Positions 46,856-56,145 of a stretch of DNA of 64,000 nt are shown here, piece after piece. The notes below the pieces were generated by a model, which was not told the origin of the DNA, did not search any database, and worked only from the letters and a program-made list of their open reading frames with translations. This stretch comes from Roseovarius aestuariivivens (lineage in GTDB: Bacteria; Pseudomonadota; Alphaproteobacteria; Rhodobacterales; Rhodobacteraceae), in assembly GCF_004761875.1 (NCBI RefSeq), contig NZ_SJEY01000005.1, positions 1-64,000 on the forward strand. Direction: 5' to 3'. Every line of letters begins with the position of its first letter. The stretch's first letter is position 1. Made by a program: the position numbers and the translations under genes.

Positions 46856-47658
46856 GCCAGATCGCGGGCGAGGATGAAGACGCCGGTCGCGCCCGCGCGG
46901 CGCAGAACCTCGTCACGGTCAAGGATCATCACCCGCCCCGGCGCGATCACCACGCCGGCCAGCCCCGCGTCCGCGATCCCGTCGATCGTGCCCGGCCCGA
47001 TCACCGGCATATCGATGCGCAGGTCCTGCCCGGGCTTGGGCGCCTTCACAAAGACGCCCTTGTGTCCGCGCCGAAATTTCGGGTCGGTCTCGCCGACAAA
47101 CCGTAACAGCGCATCCGTGCCCTGCACCGTCTCGATCCCCAGACACTGCCCCCCTGCCACGACACAGCCCTGCCCCAGATCCAGCGGGCCTAGGGTGCGC
47201 AGGATTTCACCCGCCCGCGCGGCATCGCGCAGATCGGCTTCATCCAGGGCGGGACCATGGGCAAATCCGTCCTCGGCCACCAGCTCGGGCAAAAGCTCAT
47301 GCGCGCCCAGCACGGCGAATCCCTGTTCTTCGAAAATCGCGATCACCGTGCGCAAAAGCGCATCATCGCCCTGCGGGATCGCGGCCATAAGGCGCGGCGC
47401 GATCCGGGTCATCATGCCGTCGAACTGCCCAGGATCGAAGCCGGGCCGCGCCAGCGCCCCGGCAAAGACCATCCGGTCCACGCCCGCCGCCTTCATCGCC
47501 GAAAAAAGCCCGCCGATCTTCTCCAGCCTGTGCCGGTCCGAGCGCGCCTCAAGCTCCGATGGGATCCCCTCCAGCGTGATCACCATCGCATCCGGGTGTG
47601 CCTCGGCCAGCCGCACGGGCAGCGCGCCACCACAGGCGAGGATCGCCAGACGTCCCAT
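46852..47658 (-). CDS. lpxI: UDP-2,3-diacylglucosamine pyrophosphatase LpxI
   Basis: A 268-residue DUF1009-family protein, the LpxI type of UDP-diacylglucosamine hydrolase used by alphaproteobacteria in place of LpxH. ILACGGALPVRLAEAH at the N-terminus, GGLFSAMKAAGVDRMVFAGALARPGF, and QGCVVAGGQCLGIETVQGTDALL plus KAPKPGQDLRIDMPVIGPGTI towards the C-terminus are characteristic. It makes lipid X for LpxB. It starts three bases after lpxA and overlaps lpxB, so the three are translated as a unit. Confidence 0.93.
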   Translation of the reverse strand: MGRLAILACGGALPVRLAEAHPDAMVITLEGIPSELEARSDRHRLEKIGGLFSAMKAAGVDRMVFAGALARPGFDPGQFDGMMTRIAPRLMAAIPQGDDALLRTVIAIFEEQGFAVLGAHELLPELVAEDGFAHGPALDEADLRDAARAGEILRTLGPLDLGQGCVVAGGQCLGIETVQGTDALLRFVGETDPKFRRGHKGVFVKAPKPGQDLRIDMPVIGPGTIDGIADAGLAGVVIAPGRVMILDRDEVLRRAGATGVFILARDLA

Positions 47659-47661
47659 GGC

Positions 47662-48456
47662 TCAGCCCGCCCCGGGCGTCAGGAAGGACCGGTCGCTCGC
47701 GGCGGTGACGAAATCGACGATCCGTCGAACGTATTCGCTCTCGGTTTCCTCACCCAGACGCCGTGCGCGATCCTGAAACGCGCCTTCGCCCTGGGCCAGC
47801 ATCTGGAACGCAGCGCGAAGCGCGGTGATGTCCTTCCTCGCCACGCCCCGCCGTTTGAGCCCCACAAGGTTCAGCCCGTCCAGAACACCCCGGGGCGCCT
47901 GCACAAGGCCATAGGGAATCACGTCATTCGTGACCATCGTAACCGCACCGATGATGGCGCCCTGCCCGATCCGCACCCATTGATGCACACCCGACAGCCC
48001 GCCGACGATCACGTCGTCCTCGATCACGCAATGGCCCGCAAGGGCCGCGTTGTTCACGATGATCACCCGGTTGCCCACCTGCACGTCATGCGCCACGTGA
48101 CAGCCGGCCATGAAAAGCCCGTCATCGCCCACACGCGTAACGCCGCCGCCGCCCTCGGTGCCGGCATTCATCGTCACATGCTCGCGGATGCGGTTGCGCG
48201 CCCCGATCACAAGCCGCGTCTTCTCGCCCTTGAATTTCAGGTCCTGCGGGATCTCTCCGATACAGGCGAAAGGAAAAATCAGGCACTCCGGCCCGATCTC
48301 GGTCTCGCCCGAGACCACGATATGACTCTTAAGCTCGGTCCCGTCGCCAAGACGCACCTCCGGGCCCACGTGACAGAAGGGCCCGATGACACAGCCCTGC
48401 CCGATCTCTGCGCCCGGCTCGATCACCGCACTGGGATGGATCGTCGTCTCGGCCAT
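47662..48456 (-). CDS. lpxA: UDP-N-acetylglucosamine acyltransferase
   Basis: A 264-residue left-handed beta-helix acyltransferase, first step of lipid A synthesis. Hexapeptide repeats are visible throughout the first 190 residues (IHPSAVIEPGAEIGQGCVIGPFCHVGPEVRLGD), with the catalytic histidine in FMAGCHVAHDVQVGN and HQWVRIGQGAIIGAVTMV. The C-terminal helical part starts LNLVGLKRRGVARKDITAL. It begins six bases after fabZ. Confidence 0.96.
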   Translation of the reverse strand: MAETTIHPSAVIEPGAEIGQGCVIGPFCHVGPEVRLGDGTELKSHIVVSGETEIGPECLIFPFACIGEIPQDLKFKGEKTRLVIGARNRIREHVTMNAGTEGGGGVTRVGDDGLFMAGCHVAHDVQVGNRVIIVNNAALAGHCVIEDDVIVGGLSGVHQWVRIGQGAIIGAVTMVTNDVIPYGLVQAPRGVLDGLNLVGLKRRGVARKDITALRAAFQMLAQGEGAFQDRARRLGEETESEYVRRIVDFVTAASDRSFLTPGAG

Positions 48457-48462
48457 GTGGCA

Positions 48463-48927
48463 CTACTCCTTGGGAAGATCCATCATCGCGGTAAACTCCG
48501 CCTCGCAGGCCAGGTCTCCGCCAACCTCGGCGCGGCCCGCGAATTTCCAGACCTTTCCGCCGGGCTTGCCGCGCTTGGTTTCCAGATGCATCTCCAGCAC
48601 GTCACCCGGCACCACCATTCGGCGGAACTTGCAGGTCTCGATGGCCATGAAATAGACCAGCAGGTTACGGTCCTCCATGCCAAGCGCGCTTCCCACCATC
48701 ACGGCGGCGGTCTGCGCCATCGCCTCGACGATGGTCACGCCCGGCATGATCGGCTTTCCGGGAAAATGGCCCTGGAAATGGGGCTCGTTCATGGTGACGT
48801 TCTTGATCCCGCGCGCGCTTTGATAGCCGTCGATATCAACCACCTTATCGATCAGCAGGAACGGATAACGATGCGGGATCAGCCGCTGGATCAGATGGAT
48901 ATCCGCGGATTTCAGCGGCTCGGTCAT
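48463..48927 (-). CDS. fabZ: (3R)-hydroxyacyl-ACP dehydratase FabZ
   Basis: A 154-residue hotdog-fold dehydratase of fatty acid elongation. [46 protein letters not shown] (catalytic H in HFPG, E in VEAMAQ) and [16 protein letters not shown] are intact. It draws on the same hydroxyacyl-ACP pool as LpxA, explaining the pairing. An inverted repeat TTGCCCC-N4-GGGGCAA (48993-49010) lies in the 88-bp gap after skp but has no T run, so the genes may still be co-transcribed. Confidence 0.96.
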   Translation of the reverse strand: MTEPLKSADIHLIQRLIPHRYPFLLIDKVVDIDGYQSARGIKNVTMNEPHFQGHFPGKPIMPGVTIVEAMAQTAAVMVGSALGMEDRNLLVYFMAIETCKFRRMVVPGDVLEMHLETKRGKPGGKVWKFAGRAEVGGDLACEAEFTAMMDLPKE

Positions 48928-49015
48928 GCGTGGTCCTTTCCCTCTCCCCCGGGGCTGCGGCCGATGGGCGCGCCCCTCGCCGGGTTAGCAATTTGCCCCC
49001 ACCGGGGCAAGCGCG

Positions 49016-49633
49016 CTAATCCTGTGTGGCCGGCTCCGTCTCCGGTTCGGTGCTCGGCTGAGTCTCCGGCTGCGTCTCGCCGGTGGCGTCCCGGCCGTCG
49101 CCCAAAATCGCGTCGATCCGCGCCACGGCGATCTCGGTGATGTCGATCACCCCGGCCTGGATCAGCACGTTGCGCCGGTCAAGCACGACAAGACCGCCGG
49201 CCTCGCGCATCAGCTCGACCAGTACCGGCTCGACCCGCCGCATGAAATCCACCGGCGCGCGCTCCCGGTTGCGTTCCAGCCGGCGCACCCGCGCATCGCT
49301 GTCGCGCCGGATCTGCTGCACCTTCTCATCGAAGGCGTCGGCCATGTCGCGGAATTCCTCGGGGCTGGTGGTATCGCGCAGATCGGTCAGGGCCTGTTCC
49401 TCGGCGCTCAGCTGCGCCTCCAGATCGCGGTTGCGCGCGATCAGCGCCTCGCGTTGCGCCTGCAGGTCCGCCGCAAGTGCCTGACCCAGTTTAGAGCGCT
49501 CGAAAAGCTGTTCGGGATCCAGCACGAGGATCTGGCTCTGGACGATGCCGACATCCTGCGCACGGACCATCTCGGGCGCCTGCGCCGCGCCCGCAAGCCC
49601 TGCCGAAAGGATCAGCGCCGCAAGGCGTCTCAC
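49016..49633 (-). CDS. skp: OmpH/Skp-family periplasmic chaperone
   Basis: A 205-residue protein with a signal peptide (RRLAALILSAGLAGAAQA) and a long charged helical middle (KLGQALAADLQAQREALIARNRDLEAQLSAEEQAL to MRRVEPVLVELMREAGGLVVLDRRNVLIQ), the OmpH/Skp pattern. These trimers hold outer membrane proteins in the periplasm on the way to BamA. The C-terminal tail is rich in E, T and Q (TGETQPETQPSTEPETEPATQD), an addition not usual for Skp. It ends two bases ahead of nothing and begins two bases after bamA, so the two form a unit. Confidence 0.85.
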   Translation of the reverse strand: MRRLAALILSAGLAGAAQAPEMVRAQDVGIVQSQILVLDPEQLFERSKLGQALAADLQAQREALIARNRDLEAQLSAEEQALTDLRDTTSPEEFRDMADAFDEKVQQIRRDSDARVRRLERNRERAPVDFMRRVEPVLVELMREAGGLVVLDRRNVLIQAGVIDITEIAVARIDAILGDGRDATGETQPETQPSTEPETEPATQD

Positions 49634-49634
49634 A

Positions 49635-51971
49635 TCAGAAATCCGTTCTGACCGTGATGTCGAATTGCCGCTCGATGTCGCCTGGCTCTTTCTGGAGCGC
49701 CTCCGAGAAGTTCATCCGCAGCGGGCCAAAGGGCGATTCCCAGAACAGCGACAGACCGATCACGTGCCGCGCGCGGAAGCTGCTCGATTGCACGCCGCCG
49801 AAGGTGTTGTCGAGGTTCCAGATCGCGCCGACATCGTAGAAAGCACCGCCCGACACGCCGTATTCCTCGGGCAGGCCCAGCGGGAACTCGGCATCGAACT
49901 TTGCCACGGCGAAGAAATTGCCGCCCAGATGTTCGCCATTCTGCACCGGGCCCATGCCGTTCGATGCGAACCCGCGCATGACCTGAGAGGTAAAGCGGTC
50001 CACCGCGCGGGTATTGCGGTCATCGAGGAAATCGATCGTCCCGCCTTCCAGCGTCGCGCGCAGCGTAACTTCCTCGTTGAGCACCCGGGTCTGGCCGATC
50101 AGCCGCGCCGTGGTCTTGAGATATTCCAGGTCGCCGCCAAGCCCGCCGTATTCCGCGCCCACATCCACCAGAACGCCCGCGTTCGGGTTCAGACCGGTGC
50201 GTCGCGTGTCATAGGTGAAACGATAGCCGATGGCGCTGCCGTAAAGCCCGCCCTGGTTCGACTCGGCGCGCAGCAGGACCGAGTTGCCGCCATTGGCGAC
50301 CGAAGGATAATCGTCCATCTCCGAATAGGTCAGCGAATAGTACAGCGACAGGCGGCTGTTTTCGGCCACCGGGAAGGTCAGCTGCGGGCGAAACCCGCCG
50401 ATGACGGTGTCGTAAAAGCTGTTGTTGCCGTCCGTCTCGATCAGCGAGGTCTGCAACGAGAACTCCACGTCGCGGCCCAGAAAGGCCGGCTCGGCGAAGA
50501 CGAGGTTGTAATTCGCCGTCTCCGCGGACGCGGCGATATTAGCCGTCACGCGCTGCCCCCGGCCGAGGAAGTTGCGCTCGGAGAAACCCAAGGTCAGGCC
50601 GAAGCCCGCGTCGGACGAATAGCTGCCGCCGAAGGTAAGCGAGCCGGTGGTCGTCTCCTCCACGTCCACGTCCACCACAACCTGGTCGGGGCGCGATCCC
50701 TCGCGCGCGTTCACGTCGGCCGTCTCGAAATAGCGCAGCGCGCGGATCCGCTCGGCGGCCTCGCGCACTTGGCGCGGGTTGAACGGATCGCCCTCGACCA
50801 CGTCGAACTGCCGCCGGATCACCCGGTCCAGCGTCGTCGTGTTGCCCTCGATATCGATGCGCTCCACGAAAACACGCGGCCCGCGCGTCAGCAGGAATTC
50901 CACGTCCAGCGTCAGGTCCCGATCGTTGCGCGTGATGCGCGGCTCGACCCGCAGGAAATCGACGCCCTGCTTGATCCCCAGCCGTTCCATCCGTGCGATC
51001 GAGTTTTCCACCAGCGTGGGGGAATAGACGACGCCGGGCCGGATCTTCAGAACACGCTGATAGGCGTCGGCATCCACTTCCGAGATTTCGCTGACCGTGG
51101 TGATCTCGCCAAAGCGGAATTGCTGGCCTTCCTGGACGTTGAACGTCACGAAATACCCGTCGCGCTCGCGCGCCAGCTCGGCGTTGGTGCCCGTCACCCG
51201 GAAATCCACATAGCCGCGCGACAGGTAGAAATCCTGCAGCACTTGCTTGTCGAACTCAAGACGGTCCTCGACAAAGGTATCGCTGGCGATCAGCGCGCGG
51301 AAAAGGCCCGCCTGCTTGCTGTCCACGACCCGGCGCAGGCGGCGGTCGGAAAAGGCGCGGTTGCCCACAAATCCGATGCGCTGCACTTCGATCGCCCGGC
51401 CCTCGAAGATCTCGAAAATCAGGTCGACCCGGTTGTCGCTGCGCCGGATCACCTTGGGCGTCACCCGCGCCGAAACACGACCGTTCTGTTCATACGCTTC
51501 ATTGATGATCGCCACGTCGCGCTCCGCGCGCGTCGGGCTGAAAACCTGCCGGGGCTGGCTTTCGATGAACCCTTCAAGATCCTCGTCCTTGAGCCGGGTG
51601 TTGCCCTCGAAGGCGATGCGGTTGATCGTCGGGAATTCCACCACCCGGATCACCAGCGTGCCGCCGCGCGGCTCGATCTCGACATCCTCGAAAAGACCGG
51701 TGCCAAGAATGCGCTGGTAGGCGTCGTTCAGCTCGCCGGCCGATACCGTCTCGCCACGCGCGATGCCCGCGTAGGTCAGGATCGTGGCGCCCTCGATCCG
51801 CTGGTTGCCCTCGATGGACACGGAATTGAAGCGGTAATTCTGGGCCTCGGCCCGCTCCGGCGCGGCGGTTGCGACAAGAAGAAGAAAAACCGCGAAAAGG
51901 CCACGCAGGGCCGCGGTGAAAGTGTCTTGGCGCACGCGGCTCGACGCCCCGTTTCCGCTTTTGATGAACAT
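49635..51971 (-). CDS. bamA: Outer membrane protein assembly factor BamA
   Basis: A 778-residue Omp85 protein. A signal peptide (GLFAVFLLLVATAAPERAEA, about residues 24-43) is followed by five POTRA domains (the first beginning YRFNSVSIEGNQRIEGATIL, others such as VFVERIDIEGNTTTLDRVI) and a C-terminal 16-strand barrel with the VRTDF end. The conserved R-G-F/Y motif region lies in the barrel lid (MRGFASNGM). It inserts beta-barrel proteins into the outer membrane. The frame is open upstream to 52127; the start at ATG 51971 is chosen for signal peptide fit, with ATG 52019 as an alternative. A terminator lies between it and the rseP side. Confidence 0.95.
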   Translation of the reverse strand: MFIKSGNGASSRVRQDTFTAALRGLFAVFLLLVATAAPERAEAQNYRFNSVSIEGNQRIEGATILTYAGIARGETVSAGELNDAYQRILGTGLFEDVEIEPRGGTLVIRVVEFPTINRIAFEGNTRLKDEDLEGFIESQPRQVFSPTRAERDVAIINEAYEQNGRVSARVTPKVIRRSDNRVDLIFEIFEGRAIEVQRIGFVGNRAFSDRRLRRVVDSKQAGLFRALIASDTFVEDRLEFDKQVLQDFYLSRGYVDFRVTGTNAELARERDGYFVTFNVQEGQQFRFGEITTVSEISEVDADAYQRVLKIRPGVVYSPTLVENSIARMERLGIKQGVDFLRVEPRITRNDRDLTLDVEFLLTRGPRVFVERIDIEGNTTTLDRVIRRQFDVVEGDPFNPRQVREAAERIRALRYFETADVNAREGSRPDQVVVDVDVEETTTGSLTFGGSYSSDAGFGLTLGFSERNFLGRGQRVTANIAASAETANYNLVFAEPAFLGRDVEFSLQTSLIETDGNNSFYDTVIGGFRPQLTFPVAENSRLSLYYSLTYSEMDDYPSVANGGNSVLLRAESNQGGLYGSAIGYRFTYDTRRTGLNPNAGVLVDVGAEYGGLGGDLEYLKTTARLIGQTRVLNEEVTLRATLEGGTIDFLDDRNTRAVDRFTSQVMRGFASNGMGPVQNGEHLGGNFFAVAKFDAEFPLGLPEEYGVSGGAFYDVGAIWNLDNTFGGVQSSSFRARHVIGLSLFWESPFGPLRMNFSEALQKEPGDIERQFDITVRTDF

Positions 51972-52102
51972 ATGCAAAACCCAGTCAGAAGACGTCCCAG
52001 TGGTCTTTTCAGTAACCATTCCGGAAAGGGTTGTCAAAACGCGACTTCGCGGATCCGGCCCGTTGGGCGCGGACCGTGTCGGACAGGCCAGACAGGGCAC
52101 GC

Positions 52103-52131
52103 GAAAAGAGCGGATGCAGCCGTGCATCCGC
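52103..52131 (-). terminator. Intrinsic terminator between rseP unit and bamA
   Basis: GCGGATGCA (52110-52118) and TGCATCCGC (52123-52131) form a perfect 9-bp stem around GCCG; read on the minus strand it is followed by TCTTTT. It would end transcripts from rseP and the 41-residue gene, so bamA probably has its own promoter within 51972-52102. Confidence 0.7.
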
Positions 52132-52241
52132 CCTTCATCCTAGTCTCGCAAAGAGGGCACCACCCGGACCTTTCCGGTCCCGGAAGGATGCGATGGATCA
52201 GCGTGCCCGTGCTATCGGGTCACCGCATCATCCCATGTCGT

Positions 52242-52367
52242 TCAGAGCGAGCCGACGTAAGCTCCGGCCCACAATGCCACCGCGATAGTGGCCAGATAAA
52301 GCATACGGTCCCAGTTCAGGTCGACCAGAACAGTCATGCCGCGATATCCGTTTTCGATATGTTGCAT
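52242..52367 (-). CDS. 41-aa single-span membrane protein
   Basis: ATG 52367 to stop 52242 encodes a polar, partly charged start (QHIENGYRGMTVLVDLNWDR) followed by one hydrophobic span (MLYLATIAVALWAGAYVG). AAGGCAAGGAAG lies directly ahead of the ATG. A second in-frame ATG (52337) would give a 31-residue form without a ribosome binding site. It sits between rseP and the bamA terminator on the same strand. No family recognised. Confidence 0.5.
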   Translation of the reverse strand: MQHIENGYRGMTVLVDLNWDRMLYLATIAVALWAGAYVGSL

Positions 52368-52502
52368 CTTCCTTGCCTTGTTGTCCGTGCATGTTGCTTG
52401 AAGATGCCAAGCAAATATGACGGGTTTCGGCACGAAATCTGGGCAGGAATGTGGCATCTGGGGGCCGCCCGGCCCTAGCCTGGTGGGCCAGGGCGCGCCG
52501 CC

Positions 52503-53843
52503 TCAGGGACAGAAGATGTCGTTGAACAACGCAAAGACCATCACGCTCAGCACCAGCGTCAGACCGGCGGTCATCATCACCCGCAGCGCCTTGTCGCTCG
52601 GCGGTCGTCCGGTCGTCGCCTCGTAGGCGTAAAACACCAGATGCCCGCCATCCAGCACCGGGATCGGAAAGAGATTGAGCAGCCCGACCGCCGTCGACAG
52701 CACCGCGATGAACCAGATGAAGCTGTCGAGCCCCTGGCTCGCCATCGCGCCCGACACTTCGGCGATGCCGATCGGCCCGGACATGTTGCAGCTGCTGATC
52801 GCCCCGGTGATCATGTGGTAAAGCCCCGACACCGAGCCTTCGATCACCCGCCAGGTCTGCGCCACGGCGTCGCCGGTCGCGGCCAGCGGTCCTTTTCGCT
52901 CGGTCGCCAGCTCGAAGGCCAGCCCGCCGGCAATCCCGATACGCCAGTTCGTCTCGAACCCGCCCTCGTCGCGCGGCTCGTCCACGCGCTTGGGCGTGAG
53001 CTCGTAATCAAGGATCTCGCCGGCTCGCCAGACCGTCAGCGCGGCGGTGGCGCCTTGCGACGATTCGATCACCTCTTTCAGTTGGTCAAATGCCGCGATC
53101 TCTCGCCCGGCAATTCCGACGATCACATCGCCCTGTTCCAGCCCGGTCTCATAGGCGGCCGACCGCGGCGCCAGTTGCACCACCAGTGGCGGCATCGGAT
53201 GCGGGCCGCGCACCTCCCTGACCTCCCCGTCGCGCCGCACCTCGTAGTCCAGGATCTCCTCCTGCGGCAGCGCCTCGACAAAGGTTTCGAAAAGATCGTT
53301 TTCCTCACTGCTCCAATCGGGCATCGGCACGCCTTCGATCGAGATCAGCTCGTCACCTTCCTGCAGGGTGATCTCCTCGCTCACCGGCAGCGGGCGCAAC
53401 TCGCCCACGCGCAGCGGCTCGGCCACCTTGCCCTGCGCCATGATGACCGCCGCGAAGACCAGGATCGACAGCGCGAAATTGAACACCGGCCCCGCCGCAA
53501 CGGTCAGCGTCCGTGCCCAGAGCGGCGCACCGAGCATGGTTTTTCGTCGCTCCTCGGGCGGCATGGTCTCGACCGTGCCGTCGCTGGTGCCGCTCGCGGC
53601 ATTGGCGTCGCCCATAAATTTCACGTAGCCGCCAAAGGGCAGCGCGGCCAGTTGCCAGCGCGTGCCATGCCGGTCGACCCGGCTGTAAATCACCGGTCCG
53701 AAGCCCAGAGAAAAGACATCCGCCTTGATTCCGCACCAGCGTCCGACGATGTAATGGCCGTATTCATGGATCGCCACGATCACCGAAAGCGCCGCCACAA
53801 AGGCCAGCAAGGTCATGAAAAGGCCGCCGAATTGCGGGATCAC
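52503..53843 (-). CDS. rseP: Site-2 protease RseP
   Basis: A 446-residue intramembrane zinc metalloprotease. The HExxH motif is HEYGH in VIVAIHEYGHYIVGRWCGIKAD near residue 27, the third ligand lies in LLNLFPIPVLDGGHLVFYAYE near the C-terminus, and a PDZ domain (PRSAAYETGLEQGDVIVGIAG) lies between. It cleaves anti-sigma factors within the membrane during envelope stress. The start is GTG 53843 with GGGAGGA about eight bases upstream; ATG nine codons later is an alternative. cdsA lies 170 bp upstream with no gene between. Confidence 0.95.
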   Translation of the reverse strand: MIPQFGGLFMTLLAFVAALSVIVAIHEYGHYIVGRWCGIKADVFSLGFGPVIYSRVDRHGTRWQLAALPFGGYVKFMGDANAASGTSDGTVETMPPEERRKTMLGAPLWARTLTVAAGPVFNFALSILVFAAVIMAQGKVAEPLRVGELRPLPVSEEITLQEGDELISIEGVPMPDWSSEENDLFETFVEALPQEEILDYEVRRDGEVREVRGPHPMPPLVVQLAPRSAAYETGLEQGDVIVGIAGREIAAFDQLKEVIESSQGATAALTVWRAGEILDYELTPKRVDEPRDEGGFETNWRIGIAGGLAFELATERKGPLAATGDAVAQTWRVIEGSVSGLYHMITGAISSCNMSGPIGIAEVSGAMASQGLDSFIWFIAVLSTAVGLLNLFPIPVLDGGHLVFYAYEATTGRPPSDKALRVMMTAGLTLVLSVMVFALFNDIFCP

Positions 53844-54013
53844 TGCGAAATCCTCCCTCGTTTGTGTCTATAAGGCGCGGGACGGGCCGCGCGGCGCGGG
53901 GTTGTGTGGCACATGGTCCGGTCGACCGCAGGTATCAAGGGCGCAGGTGGCAGTATTAAGGCCAGACCCCGCCCGGAAAGGCGCGTCCTGCGCGCGATTT
54001 TGGGGCAAACGCC

Positions 54014-54796
54014 TCATCCGCCCGTCCCGGGCAACAGCCCCAGCGCCCACAACAACAGCGTCACCGCACTGGCCCCCAGAAGCGCGTCGAACCGGTCGAA
54101 GACGCCGCCGTGGCCGGGAATCAGCGACGAACTGTCCTTGACCCCCTGCCGCCGCTTCACCGCGCTTTCGAAGATATCGCCCATCTGCCCCGCAAAGCCC
54201 ACAAGAACCGACACCACGATCAGCCACGGATCCGCCCCCAGCGGCCCGGCGAAGGCCGCGCCGATCACCGCGGCCAGCGCCCAGCCCGCCACCGTGCCCG
54301 ACCATGTCTTCTTGGGGCTGAGGCGCGGCCAGAACTTCGGCCCGCCCAGCATGCGCCCGGCGAAATAGCCCATCACGTCCGACGCGATCACCACCGCGAT
54401 AAGCCACGCAAGCCACAACTTGCCCTCCTCGCTTCTCAGCCAGATCAGCGCGAAAGAAGCCAGCATCACCCACGCCGTCATGCCGAACAGCATCAGCCGG
54501 TCGCGCGGCACCTGCCCCGCCGCGACAAAGCCCGGCGCCAGCAGCAGCGGCAGCGCGAGAACGCCCGGCGCCCAGCCCGCCAAGAGCAGCACCACGCCCG
54601 CCAGCACGCCTAGGCCCACCGCCTGACCGGCCCGGAACATGCGCGCGGTCTCCCACGCCATCAGGCCGCAGATGGCAGCAGAGAGAAGCGCGAAAAGCGG
54701 GCCGCCCATCCAGACCGCAAACAACCCGAAAACCGCCATGGCGATCCCGGAATAGACCCTCGGCGCCAGATCGTGCCATCGCGCGGCTGCGCTCAT
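54014..54796 (-). CDS. cdsA: Phosphatidate cytidylyltransferase
   Basis: A 260-residue polytopic enzyme making CDP-diacylglycerol from phosphatidate and CTP. About seven hydrophobic spans are visible, and the signature near the C-terminus is ESAVKRRQGVKDSSSLIPGHGGVFDRFDALLGA, with GDIF just before. It overlaps uppS by four bases. In related genomes dxr normally follows; here only a 170-bp gap separates it from rseP. Confidence 0.95.
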   Translation of the reverse strand: MSAAARWHDLAPRVYSGIAMAVFGLFAVWMGGPLFALLSAAICGLMAWETARMFRAGQAVGLGVLAGVVLLLAGWAPGVLALPLLLAPGFVAAGQVPRDRLMLFGMTAWVMLASFALIWLRSEEGKLWLAWLIAVVIASDVMGYFAGRMLGGPKFWPRLSPKKTWSGTVAGWALAAVIGAAFAGPLGADPWLIVVSVLVGFAGQMGDIFESAVKRRQGVKDSSSLIPGHGGVFDRFDALLGASAVTLLLWALGLLPGTGG

Positions 54797-55533
54797 GCCG
54801 ACACGGCCCCAAACCGCCGGTCACGCGCGCCATAACCGCTCAGAAGCTCGCCGAAGATCTTGGCGGTGAAGTCCGGCCAGAGCGTGTCGATGAACTCGTA
54901 TTCCGCATAGGCCGACTGCCACAGCAGAAAGTTGGAAATCCGCGCCTCGCCCGAGGTGCGGATCACCAGGTCCGGATCAGGCAAAACGTAAGTATCCAAA
55001 TACCTTGGAAGCGTTTCTTCATCCACGTCTTCCGGCCGCAAACGGCCCTCGGCCACGTCGCGCGCCAGCCGCTGGGTGGCGCGGGTCACCTCGTCGCGCC
55101 CGCCATAGTTCAGCGCGATCGTCAGGTTCGTGCCGGTGCAGCCCTCGGTCATCGCCTCGGCCTCGTCCATCAGCCCGCGCAGCTTCGCATCAAGCCGCGG
55201 CCGGTCGCCGATAAAGCGCACCCGCACGTTTTCCTTCACGAATTCCTGCATCTCTTTCATGATGTACCGGCGAAAGAGGCTCATCAGGCCCGCGACCTCG
55301 GTCTGGGTCCGCTTCCAGTTCTCCGTGGAAAAGGCAAAGATCGTCAGGTACTTGACCCCGAAATCAGGACAGGACGACACAATCTCGCGCACCCGGCGCG
55401 CGCCGGCATGGTGCCCGAAAAGCCGCGGGCGCCCGCGCTTCTGGGCCCAGCGTCCGTTGCCGTCCATGATGATCGCGACATGGCGCGGGCCCGTGCGGGG
55501 CGCTGTCTTGGCCGGGTCGCGGGGCTTTGCCAT
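54793..55533 (-). CDS. uppS: Undecaprenyl diphosphate synthase
   Basis: A 246-residue cis-prenyltransferase making the C55 carrier for peptidoglycan and LPS. HVAIIMDGNGRWAQKRGRPRLFGHHAGARRVREIV carries the catalytic aspartate and diphosphate-binding residues; FAFSTENWKR, NYGGRDEV and DLVIRTSGEARISNFLLWQSAYAEYEF are intact. The ATG at 55533 lies directly after the frr stop codon; the frame is open 12 codons further. Its stop overlaps cdsA by four bases. Confidence 0.96.
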   Translation of the reverse strand: MAKPRDPAKTAPRTGPRHVAIIMDGNGRWAQKRGRPRLFGHHAGARRVREIVSSCPDFGVKYLTIFAFSTENWKRTQTEVAGLMSLFRRYIMKEMQEFVKENVRVRFIGDRPRLDAKLRGLMDEAEAMTEGCTGTNLTIALNYGGRDEVTRATQRLARDVAEGRLRPEDVDEETLPRYLDTYVLPDPDLVIRTSGEARISNFLLWQSAYAEYEFIDTLWPDFTAKIFGELLSGYGARDRRFGAVSA

Positions 55534-55534
55534 C

Positions 55535-56098
55535 TCAGACCTGCATGATCTCAGCTTGCTTGGCCTCAAGCGCCTCGTCCACGGCCTTGATATAGCTGTC
55601 GGTCATCTCCTGCACCGCGCTTTCCCAAAATTTCTGGTCGTCCTCGGACAACCCGTCGGCCTTGGCTTTCTTGATCCGGTCCATCCCGTCGCGGCGCACA
55701 TTGCGCACCGCCACCCGGGCGCTTTCGGCATATTGCGCGGCCACGCGGCTCAGTTCCTTGCGGCGCTCCTCGTTCAGTTCGGGAATGGGCAGCATGATGA
55801 TCGTGCCGTTCATCTGCGGGTTGATGCCCAGCCCGCTTTCGCGAATGGCCTTCTCGACCTTGTTCACAAGGCCCTTATCCCAGACATTGATCGTGACCAT
55901 GCGCGGCTCGGGCACGTTGACGGTGCCCACCTGGTTGATCGGGGTCTTCTGGCCATAGGCCTCGACCATCACCGGCTCCAGCATGCTGGCACTCGCCCGC
56001 CCCGTGCGCAACGAGGCGAACTCCGTCCTGAGCGAGGCCATCGCCCCGTCCATCCGGCGCTCCAGATCGCCTGTGTCCAGTTCAAAATCATCCGCCAT
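55535..56098 (-). CDS. frr: Ribosome recycling factor
   Basis: A 187-residue RRF with the L-shaped three-helix bundle: [50 protein letters not shown] at the N-terminus, [53 protein letters not shown] in the middle, and a C-terminal helix ending in [23 protein letters not shown]. It splits post-termination ribosomes with EF-G. It lies between pyrH and uppS, the normal order. Confidence 0.97.
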   Translation of the reverse strand: MADDFELDTGDLERRMDGAMASLRTEFASLRTGRASASMLEPVMVEAYGQKTPINQVGTVNVPEPRMVTINVWDKGLVNKVEKAIRESGLGINPQMNGTIIMLPIPELNEERRKELSRVAAQYAESARVAVRNVRRDGMDRIKKAKADGLSEDDQKFWESAVQEMTDSYIKAVDEALEAKQAEIMQV

Positions 56099-56145
56099 GA
56101 ATGTTTGTCCTTCTTCCTGCCCGGCGCGTTTCGGCCCTTTTAGCC

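Noticed and set aside
47257..49140. A 627-codon plus-strand frame opposite lpxI, lpxA and fabZ
   Set aside because: It spans three real genes and their gaps on the other strand.
49545..52478. A 977-codon plus-strand open frame opposite bamA
   Set aside because: It is antisense to a clear BamA gene, has no family motifs, and arises from high-GC codon structure on the opposite strand.
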